A stretch of DNA of 64,000 nucleotides, taken from the NCBI GenBank assembly GCA_037013495.1, contig CM072801.1:81825816-81889815 (forward strand), given 5' to 3'. Position numbers and translations under genes: made by a program. Numbering within the stretch: position 1 is the stretch's first letter; every line of letters begins with the position of its first letter. Source of the DNA: Hippophae tibetana. Its lineage: Eukaryota; Streptophyta; Magnoliopsida; Rosales; Elaeagnaceae. The notes under the pieces were generated by a model that had not been told where the DNA came from, did no database searches, and saw only the letters and a program-made list of their open reading frames with translations. Shown here piece after piece: positions 13,816-27,700 of this stretch.

Positions 13816-16000
13816 ATTTGGTCATTAAATCTGTATTCTTCCTAAAAAACTATGGGAGCAGAAAAAAGAAAGGGGCTAGTTTTCATAATTTCAAAAATAA
13901 CAAACCATTTGATGAATCAGACTTCCAACATCAAATGACCATAACTTTTGACTGTGGTATCGTAACGACTATTGTAATATATCAAAATCGGAGCTCACCT
14001 CGATCCATACAATAATTGTTGGCCTAGCATTGGAACTTGATTTCCGTACCCAAATTCCATCGTTTACATAACTTATCAAGGGTTTGAAGATTTTGTCGTA
14101 AATTTCTAGTTTACTTACTTTCGATTTGAATCAATAGAGCTGTAAATGAGATATTGGATCCGACAAAGGTTTCTATATTTATTTGGTCATTAAATCTGTA
14201 TTCTTCCTAAAAAACTATGGGAGCAGAAAAAGAAAGGGGCTAGTTTTCATAATTTCAAAAATAACAAAACATTTGATGAATCAGACTTCCAACATCAAAT
14301 GACCATAACTTTTGACTGGGGTATCGTAACGACTATTGTAATATATCAAAATCGGAGCTCATCTCGATCCATACAATAATTGTTGGCCTAGCATTGGAAC
14401 CTGATTTCCGTACCCAAATTCCATCGTTTTCATAACTTATCGAGGGTTTGAAGATTTTATCATAAATTTTCGGTTTACTTACTTTCGATTTGAATCAATA
14501 GAGCTGTAAATGAGACATTGGATCCAAAAAAGGTTTCATTATTTATTTGGTAATTAAATCTGTATTCTTCCTACAAACGTATGGGAGCAGAAAAAGAAAG
14601 GGGCTAGTTTTCAAAATTTCAAAAATAACAAAACATTTGATGAATGAGACTTCCAACATCAAATGACCATAACTTTTGAGTGGGGTATCGTAACGACTAT
14701 TTTAATATATCAAAATCGGAGCTCGTCTCGATCCATACAATAATTGTTGGCCTAGCATTGGAACCTGATTTCCGTACCCAAATTCCATCGTTTACATAAC
14801 TTATCGAGGGTTTGAAGATTTTGTCGTAAATTTGCGGTTTACTTACTTTCGATTTGAATCAATAGAGCTGTAAATGAGACATTGGATCCAAAAAAGGTTT
14901 CATTATTTATTTGGTAATTAAATCTGTATTCTTCCTAAAAACGTATGGGAGCAGAAAAAGAAAGGGGCTAGTTTTCAAAATTTCAAAAATAACAAAACAT
15001 TTGATGAATCAGACTTTCAACATCAAATGACCATAACTTTTGACTGGGGTATCGTAACGACTATTGTAATATATCAAAATCGGTGCTCGTCTCGATCCAT
15101 ACAATAATTGTTGGCCTAGCATTGGAACCTGATTTCCGTACCCAAATTCCATCTTTTACATAACTTATCGAGGGTTTGAAGATTTTGTCGTAAATTTGCG
15201 GTTTACTTACTTTCGATTTGAATCAATAGAGCTTTCAATGAGATATTGGTTCCGACAAAGGTTTCTTTATTTATTTGGTCATTAAATCTGTATTCTTCCT
15301 AAAAAACTATGGGAGCAGAAAAAGAAAGGGGCTAGTTTTCATAATTTTAAAAATAACAAAACATTTGATGAATCAGACTTCCAACATCAAATGACCATAA
15401 CTTTTGACTGGGGTAACGTAACGACTATTATAATATATCAAATCGGAGCTCGTCTCGATCCATACAATAATTGTTGGCCTCGGAATGGAACCTGATTTCT
15501 GTACCCAAATTCCATCGTTTACATAACTTATCGAGGGTTTGAAGATTGTGTCGTAAATTTGCGGTTTACTTACCTTCGATATGATTCAATAGATCTGTCA
15601 ATGAGATATAGGTTCCGACAAAGGTTTCTATATTTATTTGGTCATTAAATCTGTATTCTTCCTAAAAAACTATGGGAGTAGAAAAAAGAAAGGGGCTAGT
15701 TTTCATAATTTCAAAAATAACAAACCATTTGATGAATCAGAATTCCAACATCAAATGACCATAACTTTTGACTGTGGTATCGTAACGACTATTGTAATAT
15801 ATCAAAATCGGAGCTCATCTCGATCCATACAATAATTGTTGGCGTAGCATTGGAACTTGATTTCCGTACCCAAATTCCATCGTTTACATAACTTATCGAG
15901 GGTTTGAAGATTTTGTCGTAAATTTCCAATTTACTTACTTTCGATTTGAATCAATAGAGCTGTAAATGAGATATTGGATCCAACAAAGGTTTCTATATTT
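13816..16000. repeat. Satellite segment bounded by two 6A monomers, monomers 39-44
   Basis: Starts are 13816, 14181, 14545, 14909, 15273 and 15636. The first and last units carry six A's in CAGAAAAAAGAAAGG (TAGAAAAAAG in the last) and the rare GACTGTGGTATCG. They are 1820 bp, five monomers, apart. Units 14545 and 14909 are adjacent near-duplicates: both begin TTTGGTAATTAAAT and are preceded by GAGACATTGGATCC and GTTTCATTATTT. The GACTGTGG type returns at 36360 and 57071. Confidence 0.85.
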
Positions 16001-18181
16001 ATTTGGTCATTAAATCTGTATTCTTCCTAAAAACGTATGGGAGCAGAAAAATATAGGGGCTAGTTTTCATAATTTCAAAAATAACAAAACATTTGATGAA
16101 TCAGACTTCCAACATCAAATGACCATAACTTTTCACTAGGGTATCGTAACGACTATTGTAATATATCAAAATCGGAGCACGTCTCGATCCATACAATAAT
16201 TGTTGCCCTAGAATTGGAACCTGATTTCCGTACCCAAATTCCATCTTTTACATAACTTATCGAGGGTTTGAAGATTTTGTCGTAAATTTGCGGTTTACTT
16301 ACCTTCGATATGATTCAATAGAGCTGTCATTGAGATATTGGTTCCGACAAAGGTTTCTTTATTAATTTGGTCATTAAATCTGTATTCTTCCTAAAAACGT
16401 ATGGGAGCAGAAAAAGAAAGGGGCTAGTTTTCAAAACTTCAAAAATACGAAAACATTTGATGAATGGGACTTCCAACATCAAATGACCATAACTCTTGAC
16501 TAGGGTATCGTAACGACTATTATAATATATCAAATCGGAGCTCGTCTCGATCCATACAATAATTGTTGGCCTCGGAATGGAACCTGATTTCTGTACCCAA
16601 ATTCCATTGTTTACATAACTTATCCAAGGTTTTAAGATTTTGTCGTAAATTTGCGGTTTACTTACCTTCGATTTGAATCAATAGAGCTGTAAATGAGATA
16701 TTGGATCCGACAAAGGTTTCTATATTTATTTGGTCATTAAATCTGTATTATTCCTAAAAACGTATGCGAGCAGAAAAAGATAGGGGCTAGTTTTCATAAT
16801 TTCAAAAATAACAAAACATTTGATGAATCAGACTTCCAACATCGAATGACCATAACTTTTCACTAGGGTATCGTAACGACTATTGTAATATATCAAAATC
16901 GGAGCACGTCTCGATCCATACAATAATTGTTGCCCTAGAATTGGAACCTGATTTCCGTACCCAAATTCCATCTTTTACATAACTTATCGAGGGTTTGAAG
17001 ATTTTGTCGTAAATTTGCGGTTCACTTACCTTCGATATGATTCAATAGAGCTGTCATTGAGATATTGGTTCCGACAAAGGTTTCTTTATTAATTTGGTCA
17101 TTAAATCTGTATTCTTCCTAAAAACGTATGGGAGCAGAAAAAGAAAGGGGCTAGTTTTCAAAACTTCAAAAATACGAAAACATTTGATGAATGGGACTTC
17201 CAACATCAAATGACCATAACTCTTGACTAGGGTATCGTAACGACTATTATAATATATCAAATAGGAGCTCGTCTCGATCCATACAATAATTGTTGGCCTC
17301 GGAATGGAACCTGATTTCTGTACCCAAATTCCATTGTTTACATAACTTATCCAGGGTTTTAAGATTTTGTCGTAAATTTGCGGTTTACTTACCTTCGATA
17401 TGATTCAATAGAGCTGTCAATGAGATATTGGTTCCGAGAAAAGGTTTCTTTATTTTTTGGTCATTAAATCTGTATTCTTCCTAAAAACGTATGGGAGCAG
17501 AAAAAGAATGGGGCTTGTTTTCAAAGCTTCAAAAATATGAAAACATTTGATGAATCAGACTTCCAACATCAAATAACCATAACTTTTAACTAGGGTATCG
17601 TAACGACTATTGTAATATATCAAAATCGGAGCACGTCTCGATCCATACAATAATTGTTGCCCTAGAATTGGAACCTGATTTCCGTACCCAAATTCCATCT
17701 TTTACATAACTTATCGAGGGTTTGAAGATTTTGTCGTAAATTTGCGGTTTACTTACCTTCGATATGATTCAATAGAGCTGTCATTGAGATATTGGTTCCG
17801 ACAAAGGTTTCTTTATTAATTTGGTCATTAAATCTGTATTCTTCCTAAAAACGTATGGGAGCAGAAAAAGAAAGGGGCTAGTTTTCAAAACTTCAAAAAT
17901 ACGAAAACATTTGATGAATCAGACTTCCAACATCAAATGACCATAACTTTTGACTAGGGTATCGTAACGACTATTATAATATATCAAATCGGAGCTCGTC
18001 TCGATCCATACAATAATTGTTGGCCTCAGAATGGAACCTGATTTCTGTACCCAAATTCCATCATTTACATAACTTATCGAGGGTTTTAAGATTTTGTCGT
18101 AAATTTGCGGTTTACTTACCTTCGATATGATTCAATAGAGCGGTCAATGAGATATTGGTTCCGACAAAGGTTTCTTTATTT
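16001..18181. repeat. 2-monomer (727-bp) higher-order repeat, about 2.5 units
   Basis: Starts are 16001, 16365, 16728, 17092, 17455 and 17819. Unit 16001-16727 repeats at 16728-17454. Shared private marks are TATAGGGGC or GATAGGGGC, TTTTCACTAGGG, GGAGCACGTC, CCCTAGAATTGG, GTCATTGAG and TATTAATTTGG in one monomer, and GAATGGGACTTCC plus AACTCTTGAC in the next. A third, partial unit follows. The 3' half of 17455 keeps GGAGCACGTC and TATTAATTTGG, but its 5' half has GGGGCTTGTTTTC, so an exchange occurred inside it. Confidence 0.88.
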
Positions 18182-20724
18182 ATTTGGTCATTAAATCTGT
18201 ATTCTTCCTAAAAAACTATGGGAGCAGAAAAAGAAAGGGGCTAGTTTTCATAATTTCAAATATAACAAAACATTTGATGAATGAGACTTCCAACATCAAA
18301 TGACCATAACTTTTGACTAGGGTATCGTAACGACTATTATAATATATCAAATCGGAGCTCGTCTCGATCCATACAATAATTGTTGGCCTCAGAAAGGAAC
18401 CTGATTTCTGTACCCAAATTCCATCATTTACATAACTTATCGAGGGTTTTAAGATTTTGTCGTAAATTTGCGGTTTACTTACCTTCGATATGATTCAATA
18501 GAGCGGTCAATGAGATATTGGTTCCGACAAAGGTTTCTTTATTTATTTGGTCATTAAATCTGTATTCTTCCTAAAAAACTATGGGAGCAGAAAAAGAAAG
18601 GGGCTAGTTTTCATAATTTCAAAAATAACAAAACATTTGATGAATGAGACTTCCAACATCAAATGACCATAACTTTCGATTAGGGTATCGTAACGACTAT
18701 TATAATATATCAAATCGGAGCTCGTCTCGATCCATACAATAATTGTTGGCCTCGGAATGGAACCTGATTTCTGTACCCAAATTCCATCGTTTACATAACT
18801 TATCGAGGGTTTTAAGATTTTGTCGTAAATTTGCGGTTTACTTACCTTAGATATGATTCAATAGAGCTGTCAATAAGATATTGGTTCCGATAAAAGTTTC
18901 TTTATTTATTTGGTCATTAAATCTGTATTCTTCCTAAAAACGTATGGGAGCAGAAAAAGAAAGGGGCTAGTTTTCGAAACTTCAAAAATACGAAATCATT
19001 TGATGAATCAGACTTCCAACATCAAATGACCATAACTTTTAATTAGGGTATCGTAACGACTATTATAATATATCAAAATCGGAGCTCGTCTCGATCCATA
19101 CAATAATTGTTGGCCTAGCATTGGAACCTGATTTCCGTACCCAAATTCCATATTTTACATAACTTATCGAGGGTTTGAAGATTTTGTCGTAAATTTCCGG
19201 TTTACTTACTTTCGATTTGAATAAATAGAGCTGTAAATGAGATATTGGATCCGAAAAAGGTTTCTTTATTTATTTGGTCATTAAATCTGTATTCTTCCTA
19301 AAAACGTATGGGAGTAGAAAAAGAAAGGGGCTTGTTTTCAAAACTTCAAAAATACGAAAACATTTGATGAATCAGACTTCCAACATCAAATGACCATAAC
19401 TTTTGACTGGGGTATCGTAACGACTATTATAATATATCAAAATCGGGGCTCGCCTCGATCCATACAATAATTGTTGGCCTAGCATTGGAACCTGATTTCC
19501 GTACCCAAATTCCATCGTTTACATAACTTATCGAGGGTTTTAAGATTTTATCGTAAATTTGCGGTTTACTTACTTTCGATTTGAATCAATAGAGCTGTCA
19601 ATGAGATATTGGATCCGAAAAAGGTTTCTTTATTTATTTGGTCATTAAATCTGTATTCTTCCTAAAAAACTATGGGAGCAGAAAAAGAAAGGGGTTAGTT
19701 TTCATAATTTCAAATATAACAAAACATTTGATGAATCAGACTTCCAATATCAAATGACCATAACTTTTGACTAGGGTATCGTAACGACTATTATAATATA
19801 TCAAATCGGAGCTCGTCTCGATCCATACAATAATTGTTGGCCTCGGAATGGAACCTGATTTCTGTACCCAAATTCCATCGTTTACATAACTTATCGAGGG
19901 TTTTAAGATTTTGTCGTAAATTTGCGGTTTACTTACCTTCGATATGATTCAATAGAGCGGTCAATGAGATATTGGTTCCGACAAAGGTTTCTTTATTTAT
20001 TTGGTCATTAAATCTGTATTCTTCCTAAAAAACTATGGGAGCAGAAAAAGAAAGGGGCTAGTTTTCATAATTTCAAAAATAACAAACCATTTGATGAATC
20101 AGACTTCCAACATCAAATGACCATAACTTTTGACTGGGGTAACGTAACGACTATTATAATATATCAAATCGGAGCTCGTCTCAATCCATACAATAATTGT
20201 TGGCCTCGGAATGGAAACTGGTTTCTATACCCAAATTCCATCGCTTACATAACTTATCGACTGTTTGAATATTTTGTCGTAAATTTGCGTTTTACTTACC
20301 TTCGATATGATTCAATAGATCTGTCAATGAGATATTGGTTCCGACAAAGTTTTCTATATTTATTTGGTCATTAAATCTGTATTCTTCCTAAAAACGTATG
20401 GGAGCAGAAAAAGAAAGGGGCTAGTTTTCATAATTTCAAAAATAACAAAACATTTGATGAATCAGACTTCCAACATCAAATGACCATAACTTTTGACTAG
20501 GGTATCGTAACGACTATTATAATATATCAAATCGGAGCTCGTCTCGATCCATACAATAATTGTTGGCCTCGGAATGGAACCTGATTTCTGTACCCAAATT
20601 CCATCGTTTATATAACTTATCGAGGGTTTTAAGATTTTGTCGTAAATTTGCGGTTTACTTACCTTAGATATGATTCAATAGAGCTGTCAATGAGATATTG
20701 GTTCCGATAAAGGTTTCTTTATTT

Positions 20725-21088
20725 ATTTGGTCATTAAATCTGTATTCTTCCTAAAAACGTATGGGAGCAGAAAAAGAAAGGGGCTAGTTTTCAAAACTTC
20801 AAAAATAAGAAATCATTTGATGAATCAGACTTCCAACATCAAATGACCATAACTTTTAACTAGGGTATCGTAACGACTATTATAATATATCAAAATCGGA
20901 GCTCGTCTCGATCCATACAATAATTGTTGGCCTAGCATTGGAACCTGATTTCCGTACCCAAATTCCATCTTTTACATAACTTATCGAGGGTTTGAAGATT
21001 TTGTCGTAAATTTCCGGTTTACTTACTTTCGATTTGAATCAATAGAGCTGTAAATGAGATATTGGATCCGAAAAAAGTTTCTTTATTT
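20725..21088. repeat. Representative S monomer (HOR marker)
   Basis: S is recognised by CAAAACTTC (or CGAAACTTC), GAAATCATTTG and CTTTTAACTAGGG, with an A-type 3' end. This copy has a one-base variant, AATAAGAAATC. S units start at 727, 3999, 12359, 18908, 20725, 22543, 24723, 27269, 31635, 33817, 34543, 50892, 53073 and 55255. Partial or chimeric ones start at 29815 and 51256. Because S is easily recognised, the distance between successive S units reports HOR length. From 18908 to 31635 it runs 5, 5, 6, 7, 7 and 5 monomers. Confidence 0.75.
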
Positions 21089-21452
21089 ATTTGGTTATTA
21101 AATCAGTATTCTTCCTAAAAAACTATGGGAGCAGAAAAAGAAAGGGGCTAGTTTTCATAATTTCAAAAATAACAAAACATTTGATGAATCAGACTTTCAA
21201 CATCAAATGACCATAACTTTTGACTGGGGTATCGTAACGACTATTGTAATATATCAAAATCGGAGCTCGTCTCGATCCATACAATAATTGTTGGCCTAGC
21301 ATTGGAACCTGATTTCCGTACCCAAATTCCATCGTTTATATAACTTATCGAGGGTTTGAAGATTTTGTCATAAATTTCCGGTATACTTACTTTCGATTTG
21401 AATCAATAGAGCTGTAAATGAGATATTGGATCCGAAAAAGGTTTCTTTATTT

Positions 21453-21816
21453 ATTTGGTCATTAAATCTGTATTCTTCCTAAAAACGTATGGGAGCAGAA
21501 AAAGAAAGGGGCTAGTTTTCATAATTTCAAAAATAACAAAACATTTGATGAATCAGACTTTCAACATCAAATGACCATAACTTTTGACTGGGGTATCGTA
21601 ACGACTATTGTAATATATCAAAATCGGAGCTCGTCTCGATCCATTCAATAATTGTTGGCCTAGCATTGGAACCTGATTTCCGTACCCAAATTCCATCGTT
21701 TACATAACTTATCGAGGGTTTGAAGATTTTGTCATAAATTTCCGGTTTACTTACTTTCGATTTGAATCAATAGAGCTGTAAATGAGATATTGGATCCGAA
21801 AAAGGTTTCTTTATTT
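21453..21816. repeat. Representative type A monomer
   Basis: This 364-bp unit shows the A lineage. It has AAAAACGTATGGG, TTTCAACATC, GACTGGGG and ATTGTAATATATC, then CAAAATCGGAGCTCG, CTAGCATTGG, TTTCCGTACC, GGGTTTGAAG, TCATAAATTTCCGG, TTTCGATTTGAATC, GTAAATGAG and GGATCCGAAAAAGG. It differs from type B at about eight linked blocks in the 3' two thirds, including one extra A in CAAAATCGG. That base accounts for the usual 364 versus 363 length difference. The BamHI site GGATCC marks the A-type 3' end. Confidence 0.85.
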
Positions 21817-22542
21817 ATTTGGTCATTAAATCTGTATTCTTCCTAAAAACGTATGGGAGCAGAAAAAGAAAGGGGCTAGTTTTCATAATTTCAAAAATAA
21901 CAAAACATTTGATGAATCAGACTTCCAACATCAAATGACCATAACTTTTGACTAGGGTATCGTAACGACTATTATAATATATCAAATCGGAGCTCGTCTC
22001 GATCCATACAATAATTGTTGGCCTCGGAATGGAACCTGATTTCTGTACCCAAATTCCATCGTTTACATAACTTATCGAGGGTTTTAAGATTTTGTCGTAA
22101 ATTTGCGGTTTACTTACCTTAGATATGATTCAAGAGAGCTGTCAATAAGATATTGGTTCCGATAAAGGTTTCTTTATTTATTTGGTCATTAAATCTGTAT
22201 TCTTCCTAAAAACGTATGGGAGCAGAAAAAGAAAGGGGCTAGTTTTCATAATTTCAAAAATAACAAAACATTTGATGAATCAGACTTCCAACATCAAATG
22301 ACCATAACTTTTGACTAGGGTATCGTAACGACTATTATAATATATCAAATCGGAGCTCGTCTCGATCCATACAATAATTGTTGGCCTCGGAATGGAACCT
22401 GATTTCTGTACCCAAATTCCATCGTTTACATAACTTATCGAGGGTTTTAAGATTTTGTCGTAAATTTGCGGTTTACTTACCTTAGATATGATTCAATAGA
22501 GCTGTCAATAAGATATTGGTTCCGATAAAGGTTTCTTTATTT

Positions 22543-24722
22543 ATTTGGTCATTAAATCTGTATTCTTCCTAAAAACGTATGGGAGCAGAAAAAGAAAGGG
22601 GCTAGTTTTCGAAACTTCAAAAATACGAAATCATTTGATGAATTAGACTTCCAACATCAAATGACCATAACTTTTAATTAGGGTATCGTAACGACTATTA
22701 TAATATATCAAAATCGGAGCTCGTCTCGATCCATACAATAATTGTTGGCCTAGCATTGGAACCTGATTTCCGTACCCAAATTCCATATTTTACATAACTT
22801 ATCGAGGGTTTGAAGATTTTGTCGTAAATTTCCGGTTTACTTACTTTCGATTTGAATAAATAGGGCTGTAAATGAGATATTGGATCCGAAAAAAGTTTCT
22901 TTATTTATTTGGTCATTAAATCTGTATTTTTCCTAAAAAACTATGGGAGCAGAAAAAGAAAGGGGCTAGTTTTCATAATTTCAAAAATAACAAAACATTT
23001 GATGAATCAGACTTTCAACATCAAATGACCATAACTTTTGACTGGGGTATCGTAACGACTATTGTAATATATCAAAATCGGTGCTCGTCTCTATCCATAC
23101 AATAATTGTTGGCCTAGCATTGGAACCTAATTTCCGTACCCAAATTCCATCGTTTACATACCTTATAGAGGGTTTGAAGATTTTGTCGTAAATTTGCGGT
23201 TTACTTACCTTCGATATGATTCAATAGAGCTGTCAATGAGATATTGGTTCCGACAAAGGTTTCTTTATTTATTTGGTCATTAAATCTGTATTCTTCCTAA
23301 AAACGTATGGGAGTAGAAAAAGAAAGGGGCTTGTTTTCAAAACTTCAAAAATACGAAAACATTTGATGAATCAGACTTCCAACATCAAATGACCATAACT
23401 TTTGACTGGGGTATCGTAACGACTATTATAATATATCAAAATCGGGGCTCGCCTCGATCCATACAATAATTGTTGGCCTAGCATTGGAACCTGATTTCCG
23501 TACCCAAATTCCATCGTTTACATAACTTATCGAGGGTTTTAAGATTTTATCGTAAATTTGCGGTTTACTTACTTTCGATTTGAATCAATAGAGCTGTCAA
23601 GAGATATTGGATCCGAAAAAGGTTTCTTTATTTATTTGGTCATTAAATCTGTATTCTTCCTAAAAAACTATGGGAGCAGAAAAAGAAAGGGGTTAGTTTT
23701 CATAATTTCAAATATAACAAAACATTTGATGAATCAGACTTCCAATATCAAATGACCATAACTTTTGACTAGGGTATCGTAACGACTATTATAATATATC
23801 AAATTGGAGCTCGTCTCGATCCATACAATAATTGTTGGCCTCGGAATGGAACCTGATTTCTGTACCCAAATTCCATCGTTTACATAACTTATCGAGGGTT
23901 TTAAGATTTTGTCGTAAATTTGCGGTTTACTTACCTTCGATATGATTCAATAGAGCGGTCAATGAGATATTGGTTCCGACAAAGGTTTCTTTATTTATTT
24001 GGTCATTAAATCTGTATTCTTCCTAAAAAACTATGGGAGCAGAAAAAGAAAGGGGCTAGTTTTCATAATTTCAAAAATAACAAACCATTTGATGAATCAG
24101 ACTTCCAACATCAAATGACCATAACTTTTGACTGGGGTAACGTAACGACTATTATAATATATCAAATCGGAGCTCGTCTCAATCCATACAATAATTGTTG
24201 GCCTCGGAATGGAAACTGGTTTCTATACCCAAATTCCATCGCTTACATAACTTATCGACTGTTTGAATATTTTGTCGTAAATTTGCGTTTTACTTACCTT
24301 CGATATGATTCAATAGATCTGTCAATGAGATATTGGTTCCGACAAAGTTTTCTATATTTATTTGGTCATTAAATCTGTATTTTTCCTAAAAACGTATGGG
24401 AGCAGAAAAAGAAAGGGGCTAGTTTTCATAATTTCAAAAATAACAAAACATTTGATGAATCAGACTTCCAACATCAAATGACCATAACTTTTGACTAGGG
24501 TATCGTAACGACTATTATAATATATCAAATCGGAGCTCGTCTCGATCCATACAATAATTGTTGGCCTCGGAATGGAACCTGATTTCTGTACCCAAATTCC
24601 ATCGTTTATATAACTTATCGAGGGTTTTAAGATTTTGTCGTAAATTTGCGGTTTACTTACCTTAGATATGATTCAATAGAGCTGTCAATGAGATATTGGT
24701 TCCGATAAAGGTTTCTTTATTT
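22543..24722. repeat. S-led block, copy 2, monomers 63-68, with P present
   Basis: Starts are 22543 (S, CGAAACTTC), 22907 (P), 23271 (Q), 23634 (R), 23997 and 24360. It pairs with 18908-20724, but the offset changes from 3635 to 3998-3999 bp because P (22907-23270, GTATTTTTCC and GTCTCTATCC) is present here and absent there. Private marks shared by the two copies include GGAGTAGAAAAAG plus GGGGCTTG in Q, GGGGTTAG with CCAATATC in R, and GGAAACTGG with TCGCTTAC and TCGACTG in the fourth. Confidence 0.87.
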
Positions 24723-27700
24723 ATTTGGTCATTAAATCTGTATTCTTCCTAAAAACGTATGGGAGCAGAAAAAGAAAGGGGCTAGTTTTCAAAACTTCAA
24801 AAATACGAAATCATTTGATGAATCAGACTTCCAACATCAAATGACCATAACTTTTAACTAGGGTATCGTAACGACTATTATAATATATCAAAATCGGAGC
24901 TCGTCTCGATCCATACAATAATTGTTGGCCTAGCATTGGAACCTGATTTCCGTACCCAAATTCCATCTTTTACATAACTTATCGAGGGTTTGAAGATTTT
25001 GTCGTAAATTTCCGGTTTACTTACTTTCGATTTGAATCAATAGAGCTGTAAATGAGATATTGGATCCGAAAAAAGTTTCTTTATTTATTTGGTCATTAAA
25101 TCAGTATTCTTCCTAAAAAACTATGGGAGCAGAAAAAGAAAGGGGCTAGTTTTCATAATTTCAAAAATAACAAAACATTTGATGAATCAGACTTTCAACA
25201 TCAAATGACCATAACTTTTGACTGGGGTATCGTAACGACTATTGTAATATATCAAAATCGGAGCTCGTCTCGATCCATACAATAATTGTTGGCCTAGCAT
25301 TGGAACCTAATTTCCGTACCCAAATTCCATCGTTTATATAACTTATCGAGGGTTTGAAGATTTTGTCATAAATTTCCGGTATACTTACTTTCGATTTGAA
25401 TCAATAGAGCTGTAAATGAGATATTGGATCCGAAAAAGGTTTCTTTATTTATTTGGTCATTAAATCTGTATTCTTCCTAAAAACGTATGGGAGCAGAAAA
25501 AGAAAGGGGCTAGTTTTCATAATTTCAAAAATAACAAAACATTTGATGAATCAGACTTTCAACATCAAATGACCATAAGTTTTGACTGGGGTATCGTAAC
25601 GACTATTGTAATATATCAAAATCGGAGCTCGTCTCGATCCATACAATAATTGTTGGCCTAGCATTGGAACCTGATTTCCGTACCCAAATTCCATCGTTTA
25701 CATAACTTATCGAGGGTTTGAAGATTTTGTCATAAATTTCCGGTTTACTTACTTTCGATTTGAATCAATAGAGCTGTAAATGAGATATTGGATCCGAAAA
25801 AGGTTTCTTTATTTATTTGGTCATTAAATCTGTATTCTTCCTAAAAACCTATGGGAGCAGAAAAAGAAAGGGGCTAGTTTTCATAATTTCAAAAATAACA
25901 AAACATTTGATGAATCAGACTTCCAACATCAAATGACCATAACTTTTGACTGGGGTATCGTAACGACTATTGTAATATATCAAAATCGGAGCTCGTCTCG
26001 ATCCATACAATAATTGTTGGCCTAGCATTGGAACCTAATTTCCGTACCCAAATTCCATCGTTTACATAACTTATAGAGGGTTTGAAGATTTTGTCGTAAA
26101 TTTGCGGTTTACTTTCCTTCGATATGATTCAATAGAGCTGTCAATGAGATATTGGTTCCGAAAAAGGTTTCTTTATTTATTTGGTCATTAAATCTGTATT
26201 CTTCCTAAAAACGTATGGGAGCAGAAAAAGAAAGGGGCTAGTTTTCAAAACTTCAAAAATATGAAAACATTTGATGAATCAGACTTCCAACATCAAATGA
26301 CCATAACTTTTGACTGATGTATCGTAACGACTATTATAATATATCAAAATCGGGGCTCGTCTCGATCCATACAATAATTGTTGGCCTAGCATTGGAACCT
26401 GATTTCCGTACCCAAATTCCATCGTTTACATAACTTATCGAGGGTTTTAAGATTTTATCGTAAATTTGCGGTTTACTTACTTTCGATTTGAATCAATAGA
26501 GCTGTCAATGAGATATTGGATCCGAAAAAGGTTTCTTTATTTATTTGGTCATTAAATCTGTATTCTTCCTTAAAAACTATGGGAGCAGAAAAAGAAAGGG
26601 GCTAGTTTTCATAATTTCAAATATAACAAAACATTTGATGAATCAGACTTCCAACATCAAATGACCATAACTTTTGACTTGGGTATCGTAACGACTATTA
26701 TAATATATCAAATCGGAGCTCGTCTCGATCCATACAATAATTGTTGGCCTCGGAATGGAACCTGATTTCTGTACCCAAATTCCATCGTTTACATAACTTA
26801 TCGAGGGTTTTAAGATTTTGTCGTAAATTTGCGGTTTACTTACCTTCGATATGATTCACTAGAGCGGTCAATGAGATATTGGTTCCGACTAAGGTTTCTT
26901 TATTTATTTAGTCATTAAATCTGTATTCTTCCTAAAAAACTATGGGAGCAGAAAAAGAAAGGGGCTAGTTTTCATAATTTCAAAAATAACAAAACATTTG
27001 ATGAATGAGACTTCCAACATCAAATGACCATAAGTTTTGACTAGGGTATCGTAACGACTATTATAATATATCAAATCGGAGCTCGTCTTGATCCATACAA
27101 TAATTGTTGGCCTCGGAATGGAACCTGATTTCTGTACCCAAATTCCATCGTTTACATAACTTATCGAGGGTTTTAAGATATTTTCGTAAATTTGCGGTTT
27201 ACTTACCTTAGATATGATTCAATAGAGCTGTCAATGAGATATTGGTTCCGATAAAGGTTTCTTTATTTATTTGGTCATTAAATCTGTATTCTTCCTAAAA
27301 ACGTATGGGAGCAGAAAAAGAAAGGGGCTAGTTTTCAAAACTTCTAAAATACGAAATCATTTGATGAATCAGACTTCCAACATCAAATGACCATAACTTT
27401 TAACTAGGGTATCGTAACGACTATTATAATATATCAAAATCGGAGCTCGTCTCGATCCATACAATAATTGTTGGCCTAGCATTGGAACCGGATTTCCGTA
27501 CCCAAATTCCATCTTTTACATAACTTATCGAGGGTTTGAAGATTTTGTCGTAAATTTCCAGTTTACTTACTTTCGATTTGAATCAATAGAGCTATAAATG
27601 AGATATTGGATCCGAAAAAAGTTTCTTTATTTATTTAGTCATTAAATCAGTATTCTTCCTAAAAAACTATGGGAGCAGAAAAAGAAAGGGGCTAGTTTTC

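Larger units (their letters stand above)
18182..22542. repeat. S-led block, copy 1, monomers 51-62
   Basis: Starts are 18182, 18545, 18908 (S), 19272 (Q), 19636 (R), 19999, 20362, 20725 (S), 21089, 21453, 21817 and 22180. Monomers 51-53 match the order and marks of 1-3 at the start of the window (CATCATTTAC, then TTAGATATG with CAATAAG, then S). The P unit expected between S and Q is missing. Bases 18908 to about 21840 are repeated at 22543 to about 25840. Monomers 21817 and 22180 are adjacent near-duplicates, differing at TCAAGAGAG versus TCAATAGAG. Confidence 0.87.
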
